NCBI RefSeq assembly: GCF_031877795.1
Contig: NC_133932.1
Coordinates: forward strand, 86,085,994 to 86,149,993
Direction of reading: 5' to 3'
Length of the DNA stretch: 64,000 nt
Source of the DNA: Strix aluco
Taxonomy: Eukaryota > Chordata > Aves > Strigiformes > Strigidae
Positions 49,410-61,366 of the stretch are shown piece by piece. Both the position numbers and the translations under genes were made by a program. The notes under the pieces are model-generated. The model did no database searches and was not told the origin of the DNA. It worked only from the letters and a program-made list of their open reading frames with translations. Every line of letters starts with the position of its first letter. Positions within the stretch are counted from its first letter, which is position 1.

Positions 49410-49636
49410 TCCACAACTTCAGGAGGAGGAATAAGCAGCAAAGAGGAACTGTTACAGGCTGACTGCAACCCCCATTCCCCATCCCCCTGCACTGCTCACA
49501 CTCCTGTCTTTATCTAGACCCATGAGCTTTTTTTATCTTATTTTATTCCCCTGTCCCATTGAGAAGGGATAGTGAGAGAACAGCTGGGTGGGTGAGAGTG
49601 GAGGTCTGGCAGCTCGCCAAGGTCAACCCACCACTC
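49410..49636 (+). mobile_element. Remnant of an endogenous retrovirus LTR, 3' part
   Basis: The segment has a GAGGAGGAATAAGCAGCAAAG-like stretch, GACTGCAACCCCCATTCCCC, TCTTTATCTAGACCCATGAGC, CTGTCCCATTGAGAAGGGA and a terminal GGTCAACCCACCAC. The block order matches the 3' third of the LTR at 26607-27554, though the ends differ. The 5' part and flanking duplications are not recognisable, so this is an old, truncated piece. Confidence 0.72.
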
Positions 49637-52600
49637 AAACCACAGCTTAAAACTAAAAAAGCAAAGACATAAATACGTGTTACACAAGTGTTAGTTTCAA
49701 TCCAAAGTACTTGAGGGTAAACCTCCGGTATCTCCATGTGACTTCTGTATGTTTGATAGCTGAATGAAGAACCCTGTCTTCCAGGGATGTCAATACAGAA
49801 CTTTCAATTTTAAAATAGACAAAAATAAAATCACACAATGGTCTTATGTATCTTCTGATATGTATCAGAATAAACACTATCTTTCTGGAGCATCTGCTCC
49901 AGATGAAGTCATTTCATGTTTAAAACACAGACAATGCTGGTTTGAGCAGATTCAGAAGGTGAATTCACTTTTATTCCATTCTATGATGATTCACCACTCT
50001 AGAGTGCACTACTACATTAAAAAAACACTTCACCAATATTACTAAAAACATGAAATTATTCTATTATTTTTTAAGTGTTGATTATATAGTTTTGAAAGAA
50101 TATTAGCTTTCGAAGTTCTTGTCTACTTTCTAAGAAAACCAAATATGTTTGATTAATTATCTATATGTATATTTAAAATACTGGAAAGCAGAAGAGTCAG
50201 GCAGAGAATGATTTTTTTTAATTTGGTAACAAGTAGGTTACACAGAACTGATAAGAAGCTCTTGGACCAAGATTCCAGACTGTCATTCATTTTTCATTAG
50301 ATAGTAAAACATTGGAGATAGGGTCTTAAAATTTCTGATGTGGCAATTGCTTGTTCTTTCATACATTTTGCCACATAACGGAATACATACTCTGTTTTCA
50401 GTGTCCAAACACGTTTCGTAGTGCTTGAGGAGAGTTACATACCTAAAGTAATCCATGAAGCCAGGCTGCGAACTAAGCAGAGTAAATTTGCTAGCAGAAG
50501 AAGCTGAGGAGAGCTGCAAGTCTTAAGCCTCATTTCTTAAAGAGAGGCTCTTTATTCTGGTCTGGGAAAAAGCTTCTCTCTCCATTTAGGATTCATGATC
50601 CATTTCCTGATGTTAAGGGCCTTTAGCACACACATACAGAAATCTCTCAGAAGTTATAATACACTTGGTGTCCCTGTCCAATACTTTCCACCTTAATGGT
50701 TGGAGTGCATATTTTGATGCCGTAAGACTTTTGTTGAAATCTTTCTTTTACTTTATGGGATTTAACCTGTATAATCTATGAAGTTAGACACTGGGTATTT
50801 TCTGTCTTTGCTGTTACTATTGTCTAGTTTCAATAACATTTTCATTATTATTGAAAGAGATTAGATTTGAGCTTGAGTGCAAAACTTTAGAGTGACTGTC
50901 TCTTGTCTCAGACATCTAGAACACACTTCTGTTTCTGTTCTGATACGATGACATTAAAATAGGTATTCAGTTTATTTCCTCCAAGAATGCATATAAGGAA
51001 GGGTGGCTTGTTGTTGCAACTGAGTTAAACAATCAGTTATTCTAAACTGATTGTCACTTATTTTTTAGAATTGTGTTTTGAAGCTGTTAGATATTTTTGA
51101 ATTTTCACATGTGGTTTATGTCAAGTCCACTGTATTTGGTAATGACTAACTGAGGATAGTGAGATTACGGACATGCATAAGTGCTTTTTTTAGAGTGCTT
51201 TTCAATTTGCAGAATGAGGACCTTGTAGTACATAAAGACAACTGTCATGATGCCCATGTACTGGACTAAGGGTAGATATGCTAATATTTACCATCATTAG
51301 ATGCTAATTCACGAAGATACTTTGTAATACATACAACTTTCAATTTACTTATATAACATGATGATTTGAGGTTGATATTACAAAAGAAATTCTTATTTTA
51401 AAAGATTCTGTCTTAAGAGATACTTGTCTGGACATATTGTTAAAAGAAACATCTCACATATTCCAAAGGCTTCTTAATTGAATAAGACTTGCATTTGGAA
51501 GTGCTACAACAAAATGCCTGTCTAATCAGACATAATCTAAAATAATGTCAGACAATCAAAATAATGCATTTTGTTTAAGTGAATTTAATTTTTTTTTCTT
51601 TACTATTATAAACGTCATTTTTTTAAAAACCAGAAAATGCCACTGTTCTGGCTGTCCAAGTATTTTTTCTAATTAAGCATACAAAGTAAAAACTTGAATG
51701 AAAAATAATAATGTATCTAAAGCAAATACAAACATTTAGTAAGATCCAGAAATTACATCTGGTGTTCTATTTAAGACTATCTACTCCTGAAGGTGTGATG
51801 CCATCTGACTTTCTAAGTCAGGCAGGACTAAATCTATTCAGTATCTAGTAGGGTGACCTCAGAAGGGTGCTATGGGCAGGTTTCATTTACCCTAATTTTA
51901 GAAAAATGAAAGCTGATATCTTGATTCTAAGTTGATTCTCAGAGGCTTCCTTTGTAGGCAATGGAAAGAGAAAGACACATTTGGATGGTAACCTTTCTGG
52001 TCCTGAAAAAAATATATCTAATATTACCAGATTGATTGCACTCTAACTAACTACTTATGTGAATGTAATGAAAGGCAGAGATGACTCAACTAGATTTAGA
52101 GTCAGACTTTGAGGTGTCAAATACAAGTTCAAAATAATTTCACTCTAATGGCCAAAGAAAATCAATAATTTAGTAATTTGCCTTCCTGTTAAAATAATCA
52201 TAATGCATGAATACAAAGACAAGATTTTAATTACATGGAAAAATCAGTCTGTAAGTGCTCAAAGACAAGCTATTTCTCCAAATGCTACTTTTCTTGTAAA
52301 ACTAATGAAACTTAATAAATAAATGTCAGAAAAATATTTGGGTTTTTAATGGATGGGAAGGTTCCTTACACTTCAGTTTTGAAATTTTACTATGAAGCAG
52401 CTAAGATTTTGTTATCCAAACTCTTTTTTCCATTTATATAGAGTAATAGCTTATGTTCATGAAATATTTAACTGATTCTTAAGGGGAACAGAAGAAATTC
52501 ATCATGGCTGTCACATGGAAATGGCATCTATTGACAGAAGTACCTGACTACGAAATCTATCCTAAGGAAGAGTTAAAGAACACAAGCCAATATGGCCTAA

Positions 52601-52772
52601 TGAGAAAACCTAATGATTAATTTTCAGCCTTTATGTTAAGCAAAAAGATATGCATTTCATTACAAAGGTAGTTTTTCTCAAGAATTTTTATTTTAAGGGA
52701 AATGAAAATTATTTCCAAAATTCTGTTTGACAAATAGTTCTTCTTTCAACATTCTTCTGTCATACCTGTTAG
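49637..52772. other. AT-rich intergenic region, no gene seen
   Basis: No gene, RNA or clear repeat family. Short frames on both strands have no domains. Confidence 0.6.
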
Positions 52773-52861
52773 AAATCATAGAATCATAGAATCATTCAGG
52801 TTGGAAAAGACCCTTGGGATCATCGAGTCCAACCATCACTCCTACTCTACAAAGTTTTCCC

Positions 52862-53615
52862 CTACACCATATCCTCCAGCATCTCATCTAAATGACCCTT
52901 AAACACATCCAGGGATGGTGACTCCATCACCTCCCTGGGCAGCCTATTCCACTGTCTAAACACTCTTTCTGTGAAAAATTTTTTCCTAATGTCCAGTCTA
53001 AACCTCCCCTGTTGCAATTTAAATCCATTCCCTCTTGTTCTATCACTAATCACCTGTGAGAAGAGACCAGCACTAACCTCTCTACAATGTCCTTTCAGGT
53101 CGTTGTAGAGAGTGATGAGGTCTCCCCTCAGCCTTCTCCTCCTCAAACTAAACAGTCCCAGCTCCTTCGATCGCTCCTCATAGGATTTATTCTCCAGGCC
53201 CTTCACCAGCTTCGTTGCCCTGCTCTGCACTCGCTCCAGCACCTCGATATCACTATTGTATTGAGGTGCCCAAAACTGGACACAATACTCAAGGTGTGGC
53301 CTCACCAGTGCAGAGCACAGGGGGAATATCACTTCCCTACTTCTGCTGGTCACACTATTTCTAATACAAGCCAGGATGCCATTGGCTTTCTTGGCCACCT
53401 GGGCACACTGCTGGCTCATGTTCAGCTGCTTGTCAATGAGAACCCCCAGATCCTTCTCTTCCACACAGCTCTCCAGCCACATCTCCCCAAGCCTGTAGCG
53501 ATACATGGGGTTGTTGTGGCCCAAGTGCAGGACCTGGCACTTGGCCTTGTTGAAGCTCATCCCGTTAATGTTGGCCCACCGATCCAATCTATCCAAGTCT
53601 CTCTGTTTACCCTCT
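52862..53615 (-). pseudogene. CR1 ORF2 C-terminal RT region, open frame
   Basis: About 250 codons are open on the - strand, with [71 protein letters not shown] and [18 protein letters not shown], ending DEMLEDMV. The frame starts upstream inside the inserted LTR, so the apparent 295-codon frame is a chimera. The catalytic FADDTKL part of the same element sits beyond the insertion at 53956-54090. It is a 5'-truncated LINE and not a gene. Confidence 0.88.
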
Positions 53616-53955
53616 TGTAATGGTTTAGCCCCTGCCGGGGTCTGAGACCACACGTCCACTACCCCTCCCCCACAAAGGGAGTGAAATACAAAGCCCCAAG
53701 ACTGAAATAAGGAAAGGTTTAATACAACAGTGCAATAGCAACACAACAAACAACAGCAATAACAATAACAGTAATAGTGATAGCAATGAACAGAGCAAAA
53801 TATCTACCAATACAGCAGTGAGAGGAGTAGATGTACAAAACCACGCGCACCGCGCTCCTGCGCCAGGAAATGTGACCCGCATGGTATCTGAATAACCCGG
53901 GTAGAGCTCCCCCCCTCTGCTGGGGAAACTTAACCCTATCCTGGTTAAACCAGGA
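53616..53955 (-). mobile_element. Short LTR-like insertion inside CR1
   Basis: The CR1 reading breaks at about 53616 and resumes at about 53956 with CTCCCTATCTTCATGCAGATC. The insert reads on - from CCTGGTTTAACCAGG to GGGGCTAAACCATTACA. It contains a stretch of AAC/AAT/AGT-type triplets (53738-53790) and a GC-rich part. The TTAAACCA ends resemble other bird LTR ends (compare TTAAACCATGACA at 27542-27554). A clear target duplication was not found, so the class and exact borders are tentative. Confidence 0.6.
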
Positions 53956-54090
53956 GACCTCCCTATCTTCATGCAGATCGCCATTCCCACTTAACTTGGT
54001 GTCATCTGCGAACTTACTGATAATACACTCTATGTCCTTATCAAGATCATCAATACAGATGTTGAACAGAAATGGTCCCAACACCGAGTC
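53956..54090 (-). pseudogene. CR1 RT catalytic-box fragment
   Basis: Encodes [35 protein letters not shown] on the - strand, the CR1 RT palm with the FADD catalytic box. It is continuous with 52862-53615 once the insertion is removed. The 5' end at about 54090 is the truncation point of the element. Confidence 0.85.
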
Positions 54091-55756
54091 CTGATGATGT
54101 GTTGATGATGTGTTGATATTACATACCATCAAAGACTGCCTGTCTTTTATCTGAAATGTGTTTGGAGTGATCCCAGGATTCATTTTCATACTCTCAATGA
54201 TTAGTTTCTGGATTAAAGATGATATATATATATTAAAAAAAAAATTGCAGTTACATAGTTTTCACTAGAGAAAATATTAATATAGCTAAGATTAACACAG
54301 ATTTGAAACATGATATATTCTGTATTCTATTTCACAGCACATATAACTGCATGTACTTATCTGTGGCATTAAATTTTCCCTATTTCAAATTTAAACTTCA
54401 AAATTCAGCAAAATACAGCTTATCTAAAATATTATTTTATAATATGCTACAGTCAAATAAAACCATTTGTCTTTTAAATGTCTATAATGTAGTGTTACTG
54501 AAAAACAGCTTTTTGTAATTGTAACTTCACCTGTTGCACTTTGCATAGCATCTGTTCTGAAAAATTAGATTTGATCGTACTCACAGGTTACTTATAAAGA
54601 ATGTTACACTTCTCAGTGTGCATCCAACACTCAAAATATATCAGTTTTTTATTCAGATGACAAAGATAAGAATACTTTCTATTTTTAGGTAACGGTTATG
54701 CTGTCAGCACCTGTGCACAAATGTATTTAATTTCTGACAAAATGTCAGAAGTATATATATATATATAAATACAAATATGAAGTATACGATAAAACATTGT
54801 ATCTTAGAGAGTAAGTATATAGCTCTAGCTTTTGTCATGAATCTTTTCCCAAATAAGAACTTATTTATTTATTATTTTACAGGACATTGATTCTTTTTGC
54901 TTCAGCACTTTCATCTTTCATTTATAAAGAAAGGTTACATGTGTAATCCTTTAGAGTGCTTTCAGAATTCCAGAAAAAAAGGCCCTTCTGTTCTTAAAAG
55001 AGAGCCATGGAAAGTTTGTCCTTGTTCTTCACATTGACACAGATGTCAGCTTGTAGCCACCTCTATTTAATTTTAACAAGTTTTGCTTCTCATTTGGGGG
55101 GAAGTGTTGGAAGAAACCATAAGCTGAATCACTGCCATTAAAAAAGGAAATCCAACACACAATAGAAATCAGTTATAAAAAGAGATCTCACTGAGGGAAA
55201 AAGATTTTTTTTTCATGAAGAAAAGATAATGCAAAGCTTTAATCTTTAGAAAGGCTTTCTATGGATATGAAAGTATGTTACATTTTATGTTGGCTTTTGT
55301 ACTGAGACTGGCAGGTGGCTGGAAGAGGACTCAGGAGAGGTTAACATCTGTCTTTTCATAGCTTGAAGAATTCAGGTTTCATCTCTATCTCATGTTAACT
55401 CTTAGAATAATGTAAGTATTGAATTTTCCCAGTCCTTTTCCATGTTACAGTACTACGTATGATTTATATAAACTCTGGTCCCTATCCGAGACCAATTTCT
55501 AATGAGAATTATACATACATATACCTATAGATACCTATATATAATTTCTTCTTCCATTTAACTGCTCTCCATTCAAGTTAATTAATGATTTATATGATTA
55601 AAATGTAGAACACAATTATCAGTTCTTATCATAAAATTTCCCTCATATCTGTCTAGGTCTCTGAAGTTTTTTTCTTTTTTTCTGAAGTATAAATGAAACT
55701 GAGCTGAAGGCTCTAGACAGATGTTAAGTAACTCTTTTCAAATTGGTATTGAGGAT
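54091..55756. other. AT-rich spacer, no gene seen
   Basis: No gene. A short direct repeat GATGATGTGTT lies at 54093-54114, and TA runs are at 54222-54233 and 54752-54768. Confidence 0.6.
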
Positions 55757-56955
55757 ATCATGGAGTCATAAAATGGTTTGGGTAGGAAAGGACTTTAAAG
55801 GTCATCTAGTCCAACCACGCTGCCCTGATGGTTTTCACTAGATCAGGTTGCTCAAAGCAGCGTCCAGCCTGACCTTAAACAATTCCAGTGATAGGGGATC
55901 CACAATTTATCTGAACAACTTTTTCCAGTGTCTCACCACCTTCATCATAAAGCATTTCTTCCTTACATCCAATCTAAACCTACCCTCTTACAGTTTAAAA
56001 ACTTTACCATTTCTACTGACACCACAGGTCTTTGAAGAAAGCCTCTCTCTGTCCTTCTTGTAAGCCCCCTTTGTATATTGAAAGGCAGTAATTAGATCTC
56101 TCTAGAGCATTCTCTTCTCTGGGCTGAACAACCCCAACTCTCTCAATCCTTTTTCATAGAAAAAGTGTTCAAGACCTCTGATGATTTTAGTGGCCCTCCT
56201 TTGAACCCACTAAATACAGTGGGATAATCACCTCATTTGAGAGTCTGATAATATTGTGTTTGATGCCCCCAGGATGTGGTTTGCCCTCTTGGCTGCTGGG
56301 GCACACTGCTGACTCACACTGATCCTGCTGTCAACCAGCACCCCCAGACCCCTTTCTTCAGGGCTGGTCTCCAGCCACTCTTCTCCCAGTTTATACTTGT
56401 GCCTGGCCTAGGTCCAGAATCTAGTATTTGGACTTAAATTTCATCCCATTAATCATTGCCCGATGCTCCCATCTATCTAGATCCTTCTGCAAGTCATCTT
56501 GTCCCTCAAGAGAGCCAACAGAACTTCCTAGTTTGGTATCATCACCAAATTGCTAATGGTGCATTTAACTCCTGCATTCGGATCACTGATAAATATATCG
56601 AACAGAACTGGCCCTAGAATTGAACCCTCAGGGACACTGCCAGTGACCGATCACTAGCCAGATGTAGCCCTATTCACTACTACCCAGCTCTGCCCTTCAG
56701 CCAGTGCACCATGAACCCGTTCATCTCAGAGTTGGGCAACTTGCCCAGAAAGATGCTGTGTGGTATAGTATCAAAAGTCTTACTAAAAATCCAGAAAAAT
56801 TGAATCCACCACCTTCCTTTCTTCCACTAGGCAGGTGACCTTACCATGGAAGAATATCAAAGTACTTAGACAGGACTTTCCCTTTGTGAACTCATGTTGA
56901 CTGTGCCCGATGATTACATTATTCTTTAAATGACTTTCAATAGTACCCAGTATAA
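55757..56955 (-). mobile_element. Older CR1 LINE copy, - strand
   Basis: The 3' end is on the left (TCATGGAGTCATAAAATGGTTTGGGTAGGAAAGGACTTTAAAGGTCATCTAGTCC...). The element then covers the C-terminal RT region, the GTTTGGTATCATCACCAA block and the RT N-terminal part (56783-56955: a STLIFFHGKVTCLVEERKVVDSIFLDF-type frame). It is more diverged than the CR1s at 19.6 and 34 kb, with many stops. The right border is where a second CR1 piece begins. Confidence 0.82.
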
Positions 56956-57475
56956 TCTCCTTAATTATATGATACGATTGGCTTTCTGGGCTGCAGGCGC
57001 ACATTCATGTCTCATGTCCAATTTTTCATCCACCAGTATCCCCAAGTCCTTCTTCACAGGTATGCTCTCAAACCATTCATCCTCCAGTCTGTATTGATAT
57101 GGGGTATTACCCCAACCAAGGTACAGGACCTTGCACTTACCCTTGTTGAATTTCATGAGGTTCACTTCTCAAGGTCCCTCTGGATGGCATCCCTTCCCTT
57201 TAGCATATCAACTGTAGCACTCAGATTGCTGTCATCTGCATACTTGCTGAGTGCACTTAATCCCACTGTCTATATTATTGATAAAGATATTAAATAGTAC
57301 TGGTCCCAGTACGGACCTCTGAGAGACACCACTCATTACTAGTTTCCATTTGTACATTAAGCCATTGACTGTAACACTTTGTACATGGCCATCCAGTCAA
57401 TTCCTTATTCATCTAACAGATCATCCTTCAAACCCATGTCTCCAATTTAGCAGCAAGAATGATATCTAAGATTTT
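56956..57475 (-). mobile_element. Second CR1 piece abutting the first, - strand
   Basis: At about 56956 the CR1 order jumps back from RT N-terminal sequence to the RT C-terminal region. There the - strand frame 56965-57165 encodes [15 protein letters not shown]...[14 protein letters not shown]...AAQKANRI. It then continues upstream through the catalytic area to about 57475. So this is a separate CR1 copy without its 3' end, joined directly to the neighbouring one. Confidence 0.75.
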
Positions 57476-57559
57476 AAAGTGGAAACATACCATACTGAAA
57501 ATTCTAGAAGAAAGTTACTGTTTATAAAAAGTACTTTAGTCACTTAATTTCCATTTATA

Positions 57560-57768
57560 CACTGATAGGTCTCATTACTTTGTATACATAAATATTTATG
57601 TGCATATACGTAGATAACTATATATGCATACCTGTACTATACATAAATGAATACACTACAGTATATTTATAGTAAATATACACTATATACCTACTATATA
57701 TACTATAAGCTATACTATATATAGTCTCTTTATACTATAGATGCATACACACTATGTACTACACACAG
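57560..57768. repeat. TA-rich low-complexity stretch, left of CR1
   Basis: Repeated TATAC/ACTATA motifs (for example CACTATATACCTACTATATA) with local self-complementarity. Similar motifs reappear on the other side of the next CR1, at 58905-59015. Confidence 0.8.
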
Positions 57769-57769
57769 T

Positions 57770-58792
57770 GCACTGGGTGAAGAACTAGCTGAATGGCAGG
57801 TCTCAAAATGTAGTGAATGGGGCTACATCAGGCTGTTGACCAGTCAGCAGCTGTGTTCATCAGAGCTCAATCCTAGGGCCAGTTCAGTTCAGTATTTTTA
57901 TTAATGATCTGGATGCAGGAGTTGAATGCACCATTAGCAAGTTTGCTGATGATACGAAACTGGAAGGTGCTGTTGACTCTGTTGAGGCACAAGAGGCTTT
58001 GCAGAGGGATCTACGTAGATAGGAGAATTGGGCAATCCAAATGCCAGAATCTGCACCTAGGATGGAGTAATGATGGACACAAGTACAAGCTGGGAGAGGA
58101 GTGGCTGGAGAGCAGCCCTGCAGAAAGGGATCTGGGGGTGCTGGTCGACAGCAGGATCAGTGTGAGTCAGCAGTGTGTCCTGGCAGCCAAGAGGGCAAAC
58201 CACATCCTGGGGTGCATCAAACACAGCATAACCAGGCAGTTGAAAGAGGCGATTATCCCACTGCATTCAGCATTGGTGCAGCCTCATCTTGAGTGCTGTG
58301 TATAGTTCTGGGCCCCACAATTTAAGAAGGCTGTGAAGGTCCTTGAATGCATCCAGAGGAGGGCAACAAAGCTGGTGAAAGGGCTGGAAGGCATGTCCAG
58401 TGAGGAGCAGCTGAGGACTCTGGATTTGTCTCATGTAGAGAAAAGGAGGCTGAGGGGTGACCTCATTGCTCTCTACAGCTTCCTGAGGAGGTGAAGTGGA
58501 GAGAGAGGTGCTGAGCTCTTCTCCCTGGTAACCAGTGATAAGACAAGTGGAAATGGTTCAAAGCTGCACCAGGGGAGGTTTAGACTGAACATTAGGAAGC
58601 ATTTCTTTTTGAGAGGATGGTCAAACACTGGAACAAGCTTCCTAGAGAGATGGTCAATGCCCCAAGCCTGTCAGTGTTTAAGAGACATTTGGACAATGCC
58701 CTTAACAACATGTCTTAACTTTTGGTCATCTCTGAAGTCAGGAAGTTGGACTAGATGATCGTTATAAGTTCCTTCCAACTGAAATAGTTCTG
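57770..58792 (+). mobile_element. 5'-truncated CR1 LINE, + strand
   Basis: It starts in the RT (GTGAAGAACTAGCTGAATGGCAGG) and passes ATTAATGATCTGGATGCAGGAGTTGAATGC and the GCTGATGATACGAAACTGG catalytic area. It then runs through the C-terminal RT region to the 3' end GGAAGTTGGACTAGATGATC...TTCCTTCCAACTGAAATAGTTCTG. The usual octamer tail is replaced by a pentanucleotide array. It belongs to a different, older subfamily than the 34-kb copy. It faces the two - strand CR1 pieces to its left. Confidence 0.88.
57904..58305 (+). pseudogene. CR1 RT remnant
   Basis: Broken frames encode the ADDTK-type catalytic area and then [60 protein letters not shown]...LVQPHLECCV. A TAG is visible after RDLR at about 58020, and frames shift around it. 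It cannot make a working enzyme. Confidence 0.8.
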
Positions 58793-58906
58793 TTCTATTC
58801 TATTCTATTCTATTCTATTCTATTCTATTCTATTCTATTCTATTCTATTCTATTCTATTCTATTCATTTCTATTTCTATTTCTATTTCTATTTCTATTTC
58901 TATTCT
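58793..58906. repeat. ATTCT pentanucleotide array passing into an ATTTCT hexamer array
   Basis: About 14-15 near-perfect TTCTA units (58793-58865) are followed by about six TTTCTA-type units to about 58906. They sit exactly at the 3' end of a CR1 copy. Directly visible. Confidence 0.95.
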
Positions 58907-59015
58907 ATATATACAGTATATGCAAACTATATTTACACTATAAGATACTACACCACATATGTATATACACTATAGTATACCATATGTATTATATATATGT
59001 GTGTGTGTGTGTAAT
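58907..59015. repeat. TA-rich low-complexity stretch, right of CR1
   Basis: ATATATACAGTATATGCAA..., CACTATAGTATACC and a TG run (58998-59012). It resembles 57560-57768 on the other side of the CR1. Confidence 0.8.
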
Positions 59016-61362
59016 TTTTAGAAGATGAGAGAATGTGTAGCAAAATGTGACAGAAGGCAGTCCTTATGGTCTTAGGCTGTATCGAATGATACAAAGAACA
59101 GATCTTCCTAGCTTTCAATTTCCTGTTGTTTGCATGGTATTTAAATCTTGATTATAGAGTGGATAACATAGGCCATAAATAAATGCTAAGGGAATGAGCA
59201 GAGATGTATGCTCTAAATTCCTCAGTCCAAAACTACAGGAGCTTGAAGGAGGAAAGGACTGCAGAAGTGATGCTCTTTTCTGTAGCCTCTTGTACTGCAG
59301 TAATATGAACCACAATGCTGAGCTGGATGTACCAGGGATTCCTTGTGTTCTTCTCTTTTTATTGCACTCCCTGCAAAGATGACTAAGCAAGTCTGTAAGT
59401 GAGTTACTAAATTAAACTCTTTTGATCATATTTGCAGGACAACATATTATCATATAGTTTTTCTTTTTTCCCAGAAGGTACAAGTATGCCCAAATCCTAT
59501 GATACTGTGTCATGACCATACAAACACACATTAGTGGTCAGATCCTAATTAGGATGAGTATTTAAAATCCTGTGCTTTTTTGAAATGAAGGAATTTTATG
59601 AGAATTACAGTTAATCCTGCTTTGCTATAAATTTTAAGGACATGGCATATAGAAGCAAATTACGCACAAAAATATTATTTACATCTATAAAAACAGCCAC
59701 ATTACAGAAGTTAATGATGAATGCCATTAATTTCCTGGCTTTCACCTGGGCCCTGACTTTTTGAAAAATTAATTCTATAACCAGGAAGGGACGTATCTGT
59801 GGTCAAATGACAGCAAATATCTCACATCTATATTGCTTAGAGTTAGCCTTAGTATGTCTTGTAGACGTAGCTGACTTGTAAAAAGCTTATGAAGGAGGAG
59901 CCTGAAACACAGGCAGCAAATGTGTAATCAACTAAACAGTGAAGATGATCAGACATCCAGTGCTTCATCTTGTTTCCTGGCTATGCTTTATTTATTAATG
60001 CAGATGTAGACTGAGGAGTTTGTTATTTCACAGTCCTTCAAGGATATAGGGAAGAAAGGCATTGTAAGAAAGAGTTATTTCTAGGACAGGGGTAGTGAAG
60101 TATGTGGGTGTAGATACTAAAGCAGTGAAACTTAGACCCCCATCTTAGTCACCAGAGTATACATTGGTCTTCTTGCTTAAAAATTACAAAATTCCTGTCT
60201 CTTTTTTTTTCTCAACCTCTACCCAACAACCCTGTATCTTTGCTCCTGCATTAGTTTTTTTTCATTTCATGCTTTGTGTGACATCCTATGCAAAATTATG
60301 TAAAGAAACTTTGATCCCTATAGAGATTCTTCATGACAAAGGAATAGTCTTGAAGGTGATGAAGATGATCACCAAAGGTGGGTTTTAACAATTAGTCACT
60401 TCCTACCTTCATCTCATACAAGGTGGAAACGTGTTACAGCACACTGCAGCTATGAAGTCTCTAAAACTCCCAGCAATGTGTGGCACAGACGGGAAGATGG
60501 CGTTTCACTGCTACACAGAAATACTAATTCATGACAACTCCATGGAGGCTTTTGTGGGAGTAGACAGTGAATGCAAAGACTATTTCTCCTCAGAAGCAGT
60601 GGGAATTGAAATTACAATAGTTATGAGTTCTCTCATCCTTCAGATATAGACAATGTTCTCTCCATCAGCACACAAATGAAAAAAACAGTCAATGTAAGTG
60701 TTTCATCCTTCCAGAAGCTACAGTTTATGCACAAAGCAAGGATTGGGCTTTTGTATCTGTCCAATAAGTTCAATATAACAGCTCTTAACACTCTTTCACA
60801 CTTCACTTTGACTAGATGACAAGACAAGTATGAACACTCTAAGTCTAAATTTATAAAACATAAAACAGTTCTCTTGTCACAAGTGGAAGTGCTAATGAAA
60901 ACATTTAAATTGGGGATGAGAGATTGTCTCGAACTGTTTACACAGAAAAAGAGACATGACTATTGTATATTGTATCTGTTTTATATCCCTATCCTCTACA
61001 TAAACATTCACAATCTGTGTATACACAGAAGTCAATAAAGGGAAAAAAAAAAAAGCCAACCTACATTTTCAAGTGCTGCTGATAAGTGCATTTAATGTGA
61101 GCACCCTGGACTAGGCTTTTAGTGACTTCCAGACATATTATTAGACTATGACTAGGTTTGTAGAAAAATCTTTGTTGAGATACAAAGGCAGAGAGAAGTA
61201 AGATGGTTTAGGATGAATTAGTTATGAAGAGTAAACTAGAAAAGAGCCATCTGAAGTAAACAGCACCTCAGTGGAAAATCCTCTCTCACAAGGTATACCG
61301 TTCCATTTCGTATTTTACAGTTACAGGCTACTAGCTTCCATCACAGATGGAGTGATGTACTT
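59016..61362. other. AT-rich intergenic region, no gene seen
   Basis: No supported gene or recognised repeat. Short frames (up to about 91 codons) overlap on both strands and have no domains. Confidence 0.6.
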
Positions 61363-61366
61363 CACT

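Larger units (their letters stand above)
52773..54090 (-). mobile_element. 5'-truncated CR1 LINE, - strand, split by an insertion
   Basis: Its 3' tail is on the left: ATCATAGAATCATAGAATCATTCAGG at 52774-52800, two to three octamer units. The CR1 body runs to about 54090 on the - strand. It is interrupted at 53616-53955 by an LTR-like segment. The 5' truncation point lies inside the RT, shortly before the SVLGPFLFN block. It is among the least decayed CR1 copies here, because its RT C-terminal frame is still open for about 250 codons. Confidence 0.9.

Noticed and set aside
52862..53749. 295-codon - strand frame as a possible host gene
   Set aside because: It is the CR1 RT C-terminal region, extended by chance into an inserted LTR-like segment.
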